Shown: one piece after another, positions 6,492-13,508 of the stretch
Layout of the letters: every line of letters starts with the position of its first letter
Numbering within the stretch: position 1 is the stretch's first letter
Assembly: GCA_002503395.1 (NCBI GenBank)
Contig: DARQ01000098.1
Span: forward strand, 1 to 21,744
Direction of reading: 5' to 3'
DNA length: 21,744 bases
Source of the DNA: Euryarchaeota archaeon UBA60
GTDB taxonomy: Archaea > Thermoplasmatota > Poseidoniia > Poseidoniales > Poseidoniaceae
Made by a program: the position numbers and the translations under genes
The notes under the pieces: model-generated
The model's database searches: none
Told to the model about the DNA's origin: nothing
What the model saw: only the letters and a program-made list of their open reading frames with translations

Positions 6492-9392
6492 TTACTCCTC
6501 TTCGCCTTCAACATTCAGGGGTTCGGCAATTTCACTTTCTTGGTCAACCAGTTCACCCGGAAGGCGAGCGGTGAAAATCAACTCATCAATATGTTTGGTC
6601 TTCTCGGGATTACGCAATTCCATAATCTTCGTCCCTTTGGTTGAACGGCCAGTTGTCTCCTTGGTCTGAACCGCAGCAAAACGAATCATCATCCCCTTCT
6701 TGGTCAGAACGAATAGATGGTCCTCGACATATGTTTGTGTCGCGCGGGTTTGTGGTTCTTCGTCATCTTCCAGACAGTTTGGGCATATGCGCAATGCATC
6801 GGGATTAACCCCAATCCATTTACATCTACCGCAGTACATCTTCGGCTCGCCGTTCTCGTCGTAGACCGCCGGCAATTGTCGGACGCTGACGATATGGTCT
6901 CCATCGTTGAATTTCATCGTAAGAACCCCTACTCCGCCGCGGTTGGTCTTGCGATATCCGTCCGGTACTTCCTTGTAATCGCCATCTTCCTCATCTGATA
7001 ATGGGACTCTTATCTTGTGTCCACAGCCCAATCGTGTACGCTTTGCCATCCCATATTTGGTGATGGTGAGAATCTGGGTATTCTCATCGGAGGTGACCAC
7101 CATGCCGACGACCTGGTCACCTTCCTTGGGCTTGATTCCTCGCACTCCTTGGCTGATTCGGCCCTGCACCTTTACTGTGTAGGTGGTTCTTTCCTCACCG
7201 CTTTCCGGATCGATTTTGACTTTGGTTTCAGACGGCTTGAAGCGGCATGCCCGGCCGTTTTTCGTCACTAATATGACGTGGTCATCATCGGTTGCTCGGC
7301 GCACAGAAATCAACGAATCGTCGCTACCTTCGGCAAATTTGATGGCGTACTTACCATTGCGGTTGATGCGCACATAAGCCGATAATTTGGTTTTCTTGAT
7401 GCGGCCGAGGGAGGTGGAGAAGAGGAGGAAATGTCCCTCGGGTTCATCGATGATTTCTCGTGACAGCGGCAAGATTGAGATGATATTCTCGTCATCGCGA
7501 ATCCGATCGAGTAGATTCCGGATATGGGTGCCTCTTGAATGGCGACTCGCTTGCGGCGTCTCCCAGGCCTTCAATCCATAAACTCGCCCCTGATCGGTGA
7601 AAATCAACAGGCGGTCTTTGCTGAAGCAGGTGATGATTGCCATCGGTGAATCTTCATCCTTGGTGGTCACCCCTTTGAGGCCTTTTCCGCCACGATTCTG
7701 GTCTTTGAAATCACGCACAGGAAGATGACGGATGTAATTATCCTCAGAAATCGAGATGACAATCGCCTGCTCCTGAATTAAATCTTCACGGTTCATCGAT
7801 AATGGCATCTGATTAATCTCACTACGGCGCTCATCGCCGTGTTTCTCGACCAATTCATTCAGTTCATCGAGAAGGATTCTCAATCGCCTCTCACGGCTAC
7901 CGAGAATATCTTGATATTCGGCGATTTCCAATTGCAATGCCTGATGTTCAACCTCGACCTTCTTGACGTCGAGTCGAGACAACTGATAGAGTCTGCGCTC
8001 GGCGATAGCCTTGGCTTGCGGGGGTGAGAACTTGAATTTAGCCACTCCTTTGAATTTCTCATCGCCGCGCAGAACATTCTCAAATTGTTCTCTGCTAGCA
8101 CTGCCTCTCCCAACTTTGATGACATCATCTATGCGCTCTTGGGCCATCACCAGTCCTTCGAGGATGTGAGCGCGGGCCTGTGCCTTATCGAGGTTGAATT
8201 GGGTTCGTCGCTCAATCACATCCTCACGGTGGCGCACATAGGTGTGGATGATGATGGACAAGGTAAGTAGAACCGGTTTGTTATCGATGATACCCATCAT
8301 ATTAGCTGAGTAGGACTTCTGAAGGTTACTGGTCTTGTAGAGTTGATTCAGCACCGCGTGAGGGTCGGCATTCTGTTTGACCTCGATGACCACGCGGATG
8401 CCCTCTTTGCTAGACTCGTCACGAATATCTCTGATACCGGTGATGGTCTCCTTTGTGACCATGCCGGCAATCGCTTCGAGCATCGCCGCCTTCTTCACCT
8501 GATACGGTATCTCGGTGATGATGATTTTCTTACCATCGCGGTCGTCGAAGACCTCGCAGTGCGAACGGATGTGGAAACGACCGTGGCCGGTGGCGTACAT
8601 GTCGACGATACCATCGATTCCATAAATCGCCGCGCCGGTCGGAAAGTCTGGTCCCTTGAGGTGTTCCATATATTCAGACACTTCTATAGAAGGGGTGATA
8701 GAAGGGCTTTTATCTATGCCTTCTTCGATGATTCTGGCTACGTGCATATTGACTGCACTGGCGACTTCAGGAAGGTTATGGGGTGGGATTTTGGTCGCCA
8801 TTCCGACCGCGATTCCATCGCTTCCATTGAGAAGAAGATTCGGCAATCGTGCCGGAAGCACCGTCGGTTCGTTTTCCGAATCATCGAAATTCGGCTGGAA
8901 TATCACGGTATTCTTGTCGATATCCTGCAGCATGTGGCCGGCGACGCGGTCGAGTCGAGATTCGGTATATCGCATCGCCGCCGGGGGGTCGCCATCGATC
9001 GATCCGAAATTACCCTGGCCGTCGATGAGCGGATAGCGCAGGCTGAAATCCTGCGCCATGCGAACCATGGTATCGTAGATGGATTGGTCGCCGTGCGGAT
9101 GGTATTTACCCATCACTTCACCGACAGAGCGAGCAGATTTACTATACGAACGGTCGGCGGTATGGCCAGCCTCGTGCATACCGAATAGCACCCTGCGGTG
9201 TACCGGTTTCAAGCCGTCGCGCACCTCGGGGAGAGCCCGACCGATAATGACCGACATTGCATAATTGATGTAACTGGTACGCATCTCGTCATCGACGAGA
9301 TGTCGAATCTGTGTGTCGGTCGGATTGGCCGTGACTTCCTCCTCTACCATTCCATCAACCTCTTCCTCGTCATTTTCCTCTTCATCTGCCAT
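6492..9392 (-). CDS. gyrA: DNA gyrase subunit A with zinc-ribbon-like insert
   Basis: 966 residues. This is the DNA breakage-reunion subunit of gyrase, which with GyrB introduces negative supercoils using ATP. The N-terminal half is orthodox: RALPEVRDGLKPVHRRVL (52-69), YHPHGDQSIYD (97-107), and catalytic tyrosine Y142 in AAMRYTESRL. The gyrase-specific GyrA box is present as QNRGGKG (565-571; usual form QRRGGKG), which separates gyrase from topoisomerase IV, and is followed by a beta-pinwheel C-terminal domain to about 945. Two additions stand out. One is an acidic N-terminal extension of about 25 residues. The other is an insert in the last pinwheel section with CGRC (854-857) and CPNC (870-873), a likely zinc ribbon. 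The C-terminus is acidic. The start is fixed by an excellent AAGGAGGAT ribosome binding site. The gene is 31 bases downstream of gyrB in one operon. Confidence 0.98.
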   Translation of the reverse strand: MADEEENDEEEVDGMVEEEVTANPTDTQIRHLVDDEMRTSYINYAMSVIIGRALPEVRDGLKPVHRRVLFGMHEAGHTADRSYSKSARSVGEVMGKYHPHGDQSIYDTMVRMAQDFSLRYPLIDGQGNFGSIDGDPPAAMRYTESRLDRVAGHMLQDIDKNTVIFQPNFDDSENEPTVLPARLPNLLLNGSDGIAVGMATKIPPHNLPEVASAVNMHVARIIEEGIDKSPSITPSIEVSEYMEHLKGPDFPTGAAIYGIDGIVDMYATGHGRFHIRSHCEVFDDRDGKKIIITEIPYQVKKAAMLEAIAGMVTKETITGIRDIRDESSKEGIRVVIEVKQNADPHAVLNQLYKTSNLQKSYSANMMGIIDNKPVLLTLSIIIHTYVRHREDVIERRTQFNLDKAQARAHILEGLVMAQERIDDVIKVGRGSASREQFENVLRGDEKFKGVAKFKFSPPQAKAIAERRLYQLSRLDVKKVEVEHQALQLEIAEYQDILGSRERRLRILLDELNELVEKHGDERRSEINQMPLSMNREDLIQEQAIVISISEDNYIRHLPVRDFKDQNRGGKGLKGVTTKDEDSPMAIITCFSKDRLLIFTDQGRVYGLKAWETPQASRHSRGTHIRNLLDRIRDDENIISILPLSREIIDEPEGHFLLFSTSLGRIKKTKLSAYVRINRNGKYAIKFAEGSDDSLISVRRATDDDHVILVTKNGRACRFKPSETKVKIDPESGEERTTYTVKVQGRISQGVRGIKPKEGDQVVGMVVTSDENTQILTITKYGMAKRTRLGCGHKIRVPLSDEEDGDYKEVPDGYRKTNRGGVGVLTMKFNDGDHIVSVRQLPAVYDENGEPKMYCGRCKWIGVNPDALRICPNCLEDDEEPQTRATQTYVEDHLFVLTKKGMMIRFAAVQTKETTGRSTKGTKIMELRNPEKTKHIDELIFTARLPGELVDQESEIAEPLNVEGEEE

Positions 9393-9397
9393 GCCAA

Positions 9398-9406
9398 ATC
9401 CTCCTT
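9398..9406 (-). promoter_or_regulatory. Ribosome binding site of gyrA
   Basis: On the minus strand the sequence AAGGAGGAT lies 5 bases before the gyrA ATG (9392). It is close to a perfect complement of the 3' end of 16S rRNA, fixes the gyrA start, and shows that this organism uses Shine-Dalgarno initiation within operons. Confidence 0.85.
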
Positions 9407-9423
9407 GCTATTCCTGTAGATGT

Positions 9424-11427
9424 TCAGACGTCAAGGTTGGTCACTTGCGCCGCATGTCTCTCGATAAAGGAACGCCTTTCGGCGACATCCTCGCCCATCA
9501 GGGTCATGAATAGATTTGAGGTCACCCCATCGTCAGTGAAATCGGTGGCGGTCACTTTGAGCAGGGTCCTGGTCTCGGGATCCATCGTCGTCTCCCACAA
9601 CTGTTCGGGGTTCATCTCGCCCAGACCCTTGTAGCGCTGGATGCCGATTTTCACATTTTCATTATCGGCGCGTAATTCAGCGATGATGGTATCGCGCTCC
9701 TCGTCGCTGAAGGCGTATCGGGATTTTCGGCCGCGTGATAATTGGAATAACGGTGGTTGGGCGATGAATACATTGCCATTCTCTATCGCCGGTCGCATGA
9801 AGCGCCAGATGAAGGTGAGAATCAGCGTCCTGATGTGGGCGCCGTCAACGTCGGCGTCGGTCATGATGATTATCTTGCCATAGCGTAGTTTCTCAACATT
9901 GAAGAATACGTCATCCGAATCACCTTCGGCTTCGGGGTCGAAATCTGCTGGCGGGTTTCCGACGCCAGCCCCGAACGCCTTTATCATCGTCTGGATTTCT
10001 TGGTTCTGATAGACTCTGGCCTGATTCTTCAACTCTCTTTCGACGTTGAGGATTTTTCCCCTGAGGGGTAGAATCGCTTGCGTACGGCGGTCTCTTCCGG
10101 TCTTGGCCGAACCACCTGCTGAATCGCCTTCGACGATGTAAATCTCGCACTCAGCCGGGTCTCTAGATTGGCAATCAGCTAATTTTCCTGGCAGTCCACC
10201 GCCCTCGAGGACACCTTTGCGTCGGGTCAACTCGCGCGCTTTGCGAGCCGCCGCTCGGGCTTTGCTGGCGAGCGCCCCCTTGTCGATTATCAACTTGGCA
10301 ATCTGAGGATTCTCCTCTAGAAACTCGCCAAGTTTCTCATTTATGACCTTCTCGACCACTCCCTGGACCTCGCTGGAAACCAAGCGGTCTTTGGTCTGGC
10401 TGGAAAACATGGGATTGGGGTGTTTGACGCTGATGACCGTGGCGATTCCCTCGCGCACATCATCGCCCGACAACTTGTCGACATCCTTCAGCAGATTACG
10501 GCTCTTAGCATAACGGTTCATGGTGCCGGTAAGAGCGCTGCGCAAGCCTGACAGGTGCGACCCACCGTCGCGGTTGCGGATGATATTGGTGAAGCAGAGA
10601 ATCGATTCGTTATAGGCGTCAGACCACTGCATGGAAACTTCGACGAAGATCTCGCCGACTTCTTCGACTTCTACCGAACCCTTGATGAAAATCGGTTCAT
10701 TGTGAATCGGATTCCTCCGCTCATTCAACTGTTTGACGAATTCTGAAATGCCGCCGTCGTAGAGGTGTTCGTCGCTCCTGCCGCCCTCTCTCTCATCGAC
10801 CAGGGTGATGAGGAGTCCGGCGTTGAGGAAGGCGCGGTGCTGAAGAACGGTGTTCAGGGTGTCGTAATCGAAGTCAGTAATGGTCGAAAATATCGTCAAA
10901 TCCGGCTTGAAGGTGATAGAAGTGCCGGTTTCATCACTCTTTCCGGTCGCTTCCAGCCGACCCTGCGGCTCACCGAGAGCATAGGTCTGTTCCCAGACGT
11001 GGCCTTCGCGATTAATTCTTACCTCCAGCCATTCCGAAACCGCATTCACCGCCGAAACTCCGACCCCGTGCAGGCCGCCGGATACCTTGTAACTGGAATC
11101 ATCGAATTTACCGCCGGCGTGTAACTTCGTCATTATCACCTCGGTGGCGCTGATGTCGTAATCCGAGTGATTGCCGACCGGGATTCCTCGTCCGTGGTCG
11201 GAGATGGTGATCGAGCCGTCATCGTGGATGGTGACTGCGACGCTGTCGGTATATCCGGCGAGGTGCTCGTCGACCGAGTTATCGACCACTTCGGTAACAC
11301 AGTGGTGCAGGGCCGACCCGTCGTGGGGGTCGCCCAGATACATGCCCGGGTGCTTGCGAACCGCCTCAAGGCCCTCGAGAACTTGGATGGCATCAGCATC
11401 ATATTTCTGTTCGATGGAATCGGTCAT
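9424..11427 (-). CDS. gyrB: DNA gyrase subunit B
   Basis: 667 residues, the ATPase subunit of gyrase. The GHKL ATPase domain shows VTEVVDNSVDE (44-54), with the general-base Glu and Mg-binding Asn, then DHGRGIP (77-83) and SGGLHGVGVSAVNA (116-129). The transducer region carries QTKDRL (344-349). The Toprim domain has EGDSAGG (433-439) and TDADVDG (523-529), and the C-terminal block has QRYKGLGEM (597-605). Length is like that of the short GyrB form of Gram-positive bacteria and archaea, without the E. coli insert. A short acidic insertion (about 490-508, PPADFDPEAEGDSDD) separates the AFGAGVG block from FNVEKLRYGK. ATG 11427 follows AGGGGGAG by 5 bases. It is the first gene of the gyrBA operon and is divergent from aroD. 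Confidence 0.98.
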   Translation of the reverse strand: MTDSIEQKYDADAIQVLEGLEAVRKHPGMYLGDPHDGSALHHCVTEVVDNSVDEHLAGYTDSVAVTIHDDGSITISDHGRGIPVGNHSDYDISATEVIMTKLHAGGKFDDSSYKVSGGLHGVGVSAVNAVSEWLEVRINREGHVWEQTYALGEPQGRLEATGKSDETGTSITFKPDLTIFSTITDFDYDTLNTVLQHRAFLNAGLLITLVDEREGGRSDEHLYDGGISEFVKQLNERRNPIHNEPIFIKGSVEVEEVGEIFVEVSMQWSDAYNESILCFTNIIRNRDGGSHLSGLRSALTGTMNRYAKSRNLLKDVDKLSGDDVREGIATVISVKHPNPMFSSQTKDRLVSSEVQGVVEKVINEKLGEFLEENPQIAKLIIDKGALASKARAAARKARELTRRKGVLEGGGLPGKLADCQSRDPAECEIYIVEGDSAGGSAKTGRDRRTQAILPLRGKILNVERELKNQARVYQNQEIQTMIKAFGAGVGNPPADFDPEAEGDSDDVFFNVEKLRYGKIIIMTDADVDGAHIRTLILTFIWRFMRPAIENGNVFIAQPPLFQLSRGRKSRYAFSDEERDTIIAELRADNENVKIGIQRYKGLGEMNPEQLWETTMDPETRTLLKVTATDFTDDGVTSNLFMTLMGEDVAERRSFIERHAAQVTNLDV

Positions 11428-11432
11428 TTCGT

Positions 11433-11440
11433 CTCCCCCT
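11433..11440 (-). promoter_or_regulatory. Ribosome binding site of gyrB
   Basis: On the minus strand AGGGGGAG ends 5 bases before the gyrB ATG. It directly adjoins the 23-base palindrome, so a protein bound there, or a hairpin formed there, could affect translation as well as transcription. Confidence 0.7.
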
Positions 11441-11463
11441 CAGGGTATCCTATGGATACCCTG
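11441..11463. promoter_or_regulatory. Perfect palindrome at the gyrBA promoter (candidate operator)
   Basis: The arms CAGGGTATCC and GGATACCCTG are exact reverse complements separated by TAT, giving 10 base pairs of dyad symmetry with no mismatch. The site lies 14 bases upstream of the gyrB start codon, next to the ribosome binding site. With the TATA-like sequence at 11469-11481, the expected start of transcription is near 11450, inside the palindrome. The position suits a repressor that blocks RNA polymerase, or a 5' hairpin in the mRNA. The binding protein is unknown. Confidence 0.6.
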
Positions 11464-11468
11464 CTCAT

Positions 11469-11481
11469 GTAATTAATTTTA
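11469..11481 (-). promoter_or_regulatory. Putative TATA element for gyrBA
   Basis: On the minus strand the A/T-only core TAAAATTAATTA stands out from the GC-balanced surroundings. It is centred about 49 bases upstream of the gyrB ATG. An archaeal TATA box lies about 26 bases before the start site, which predicts a 5' leader of roughly 20-25 bases that includes the ribosome binding site. I see no clear BRE. The element is nearly symmetric and might also serve the plus strand. Confidence 0.45.
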
Positions 11482-11579
11482 GGAGTTTATGGTTATTAAA
11501 CACTGTTATCAGAGGCCTAGGTTAAGGTGAATCTGAAGGCCTTTTTCGACCTCCGATGACGGCAAAGCCCGCACACCGG

Positions 11580-11630
11580 CAGGGACCAAGTTCCCTGAGA
11601 GGAGGAAATTGATTTTTCCTCAACCCTCTC
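11580..11630 (+). other. Tandem hairpins in the aroD leader
   Basis: Two inverted repeats lie just upstream of aroD. The first pairs CAGGGA (11580-11585) with TCCCTG (11592-11597) around a 6-base loop. The second pairs GAGGAAA (11602-11608) with TTTCCTC (11615-11621) around TTGATT, extended by GAGAG (11597-11601) with CTCTC (11626-11630) across a 4-base bulge. The rest of the region from 11482 to 11579 holds A/T-rich sequence (11492-11503) that could be an aroD promoter and two copies of AGGCCT (11513, 11537); I see no gene in it. Function of the hairpins is unknown. Confidence 0.4.
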
Positions 11631-11670
11631 ATTAGTCACCGTTAAGAAGAGGATGCATCACGGCGAGTCT

Positions 11671-12474
11671 ATGAACGAGCCCTTGGTCTGTGTTTCCTTT
11701 GAGGGAGTGACCATCGAAGAGATTCTTGAAGAGGCTGCAAGAGCCAACTTGGCAGGCGCAGATCTGGCTGAATTGCGCTACGACAGGTTCTTCTTGATTC
11801 GACCCGAAGAGGACGAAGACGATGTCCGTGAAGAAGAAGAGGGCGACGAAGATCTGGTTATTGACGAAATGCTCTGGGATCGCCGCTCCATCGGTGATAT
11901 CGAAGTCGGCGAGATTATCGCAAAACTCAAGGACGGGATTCCACTACCGGTGATTTTCACTTGCCGACCAACCGATGAAGGAGGATTTTACCCCGGCGAC
12001 GAGAAATCCCGAATAGCAATTCTCGAACAGGCTATCGAAAGCGAGGTTTCATGGGTTGATCTGGAGTTGTCGATGAACTCTAAGAAACGGCAGAAATTAG
12101 TCGCCAAGGCGGCCGAGAACGGGGTCAAGGTCATCGCTTCTGTACATGGTACCGACGGCGTCCCAGATGCCGATGAAATAATTGAGATAGTCAGGTCAAA
12201 TGCCGAGAATGGTGACTTGGTGAAATGCTGTTATCGAACCTCGAATCATCAGGCAAGTCTGGCCATCATCGATGCTGCCGAGGCCTTGAAAGATGAAGAA
12301 ATCGATTCCGCACTGATGGGTCTTGGGCCGGGCGGCGACTGGACCAGGATTCATGCTCCTCTGCTCGAGCAAACGATGGTCTATACCACTCTGCGCAACG
12401 ATTTCAAACTCTACGAAGAGGGCCTGATCAACGTCAAGGATGTTCGTGAAACCTGGATTTTACTCGAGTACTGA
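11671..12474 (+). CDS. aroD: 3-dehydroquinate dehydratase, type I
   Basis: 267 residues. It dehydrates 3-dehydroquinate to 3-dehydroshikimate in the shikimate pathway through a Schiff base. Residues seen, numbered from this start: AELRYD (33-38) for substrate binding, FTCRPTDEGG (96-105), general-base His in VHGTD (H159), Schiff-base Lys in GDLVKCCYR (K185), and LGPGGDWTR (217-225) near the C-terminus. Type I enzymes are usually 220-250 residues; here a very acidic stretch (about 45-67, PEEDEDDVREEEEGDEDLV) is inserted after ELRYDRF. An upstream ATG at 11653 would add six residues; I prefer 11671 because VCVSF follows at the usual distance and GGCGAG precedes it, but either is possible. No other aro genes lie in the window. 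Its last 15 bases overlap the convergent gene. Confidence 0.92.
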   Translation: MNEPLVCVSFEGVTIEEILEEAARANLAGADLAELRYDRFFLIRPEEDEDDVREEEEGDEDLVIDEMLWDRRSIGDIEVGEIIAKLKDGIPLPVIFTCRPTDEGGFYPGDEKSRIAILEQAIESEVSWVDLELSMNSKKRQKLVAKAAENGVKVIASVHGTDGVPDADEIIEIVRSNAENGDLVKCCYRTSNHQASLAIIDAAEALKDEEIDSALMGLGPGGDWTRIHAPLLEQTMVYTTLRNDFKLYEEGLINVKDVRETWILLEY

Positions 12475-13446
12475 ATAGTCTTTCTCAGCTGATTCATGAG
12501 AAGTATTCAGAGCTGGCATCGGTTCGGTGCCAACTTCTTCGAGCCCGACCGCATGGTACTTCTTGTGAATGATCAAAGGTACGGCGAGTAGGGTAATCAT
12601 CACCCCCATACAAACCAGAGTCACAGTCCAACTCGGCACCATCACCCGTTCTTCGACCATGATGGTGATGTCGACATCGATGTCGACCTCCGGGTCTACT
12701 GCATCGCTGTCTCGACCGTTATCCCAGCCATCGATAATCAGATAGAACTCATCGTAGACCAACATATTTGAGCCATAGTAGTATTCCTCGGTCCGATATT
12801 CCAGATGGTCCAAAGAGGTGCTGAAGGTTATCTCTTCGAGGTCTTCGTAAGCGTGAACATCCCGGTAAGGTCGCCAGTAAAATCCCCCTCGCCACTCGGG
12901 CGGGACGTCGCTCATATCAAATTCCTCGGTCCATCCATTTTTCGCATAGGAGTACGAGGTCTCGTACCAACGCCAGTCGGTTCCGGTCATCAGGTAGACA
13001 TCGATAGCAACCGAATTCGTGGAATTGTGCGCCGATGAGGTGATGCAGAAGGTGTAGGTATAGCCGGTGGTCAAGTTGATTCTAATGCCCGAAGAGGTGC
13101 CGTTGGCGACCACCTTGCTGAGGTGAAAACCCTCGGTCAGGGGGCTGACGCGGTTGACTGTTGATGAAGATGAGACATACTCTTCAGCTACCCTTCCGCC
13201 ACCACCATTGCCTTGGTTTGATTCTTCATAATCTTCGCCCCAATAATCCTCTTCCCAATTGGTATACTCCAAAGTGGCGTTGGCGACATTGCCGTCCCAG
13301 ACCGGAGACCCGGCAGTAGAGCACCCTCCAGCCGCTTGAGCACCGTCGATCAAAGAGTCTGAGAAAACCGGAGAAGCGGCTGCCAGCAACAGTATCAGCA
13401 GGTATGAAAGCGCCGCGAAAACTCGGAATGATGGCGATGCCTGCAT
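12460..13446 (-). CDS. Secreted, C-terminally anchored protein of unknown function
   Basis: 328 residues, no family recognised. An N-terminal signal peptide (about 7-27, hydrophobic run SYLLILLLAAA) is followed by an extracellular region rich in Tyr, Trp, Asp, Glu, Ser and Asn, with several N-glycosylation-like NxS/T sites (for example NGTSS, NLTTG, NSTNS). Near the C-terminus is one transmembrane helix (about 270-293, VPSWTVTLVCMGVMITLLAV), then a 35-residue cytoplasmic tail. Part of the ectodomain (about 115-250) has the look of a beta-sandwich of the kind found in pre-peptidase C-terminal domains, but I cannot confirm that. The start is ATG 13446, with AGGGA 9 bases upstream; a TTG at 13455 is less likely. 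It follows the giant metallopeptidase gene by 62 bases on the same strand, so the two probably form an operon and may act together at the surface. Confidence 0.85.
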   Translation of the reverse strand: MQASPSFRVFAALSYLLILLLAAASPVFSDSLIDGAQAAGGCSTAGSPVWDGNVANATLEYTNWEEDYWGEDYEESNQGNGGGGRVAEEYVSSSSTVNRVSPLTEGFHLSKVVANGTSSGIRINLTTGYTYTFCITSSAHNSTNSVAIDVYLMTGTDWRWYETSYSYAKNGWTEEFDMSDVPPEWRGGFYWRPYRDVHAYEDLEEITFSTSLDHLEYRTEEYYYGSNMLVYDEFYLIIDGWDNGRDSDAVDPEVDIDVDITIMVEERVMVPSWTVTLVCMGVMITLLAVPLIIHKKYHAVGLEEVGTEPMPALNTSHESAEKDYSVLE

Positions 13447-13508
13447 CTCTATCAATCCCTTTCAGAGCGAAGGGGGTTGATTCAACTTCCGGCTAGAGGG
13501 GTGGTAAA

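Noticed and set aside
8343..9188. Plus-strand open frame of 281 codons
   Set aside because: It is fully antisense to the most conserved part of gyrA; its His/Asp/Arg-rich product is what the reverse strand of such a gene gives.
11537..11546. AGGCCTTTTT considered as a transcription terminator
   Set aside because: No plus-strand gene ends upstream of it, and on the minus strand it lies upstream of gyrB, so there is nothing for it to terminate.
13476..13486. 11-base palindrome GTTGATTCAAC between the protease gene and its downstream partner
   Set aside because: Short arms of five bases with a one-base centre are expected by chance in this length of sequence, and there is no U-tract or promoter-like context.
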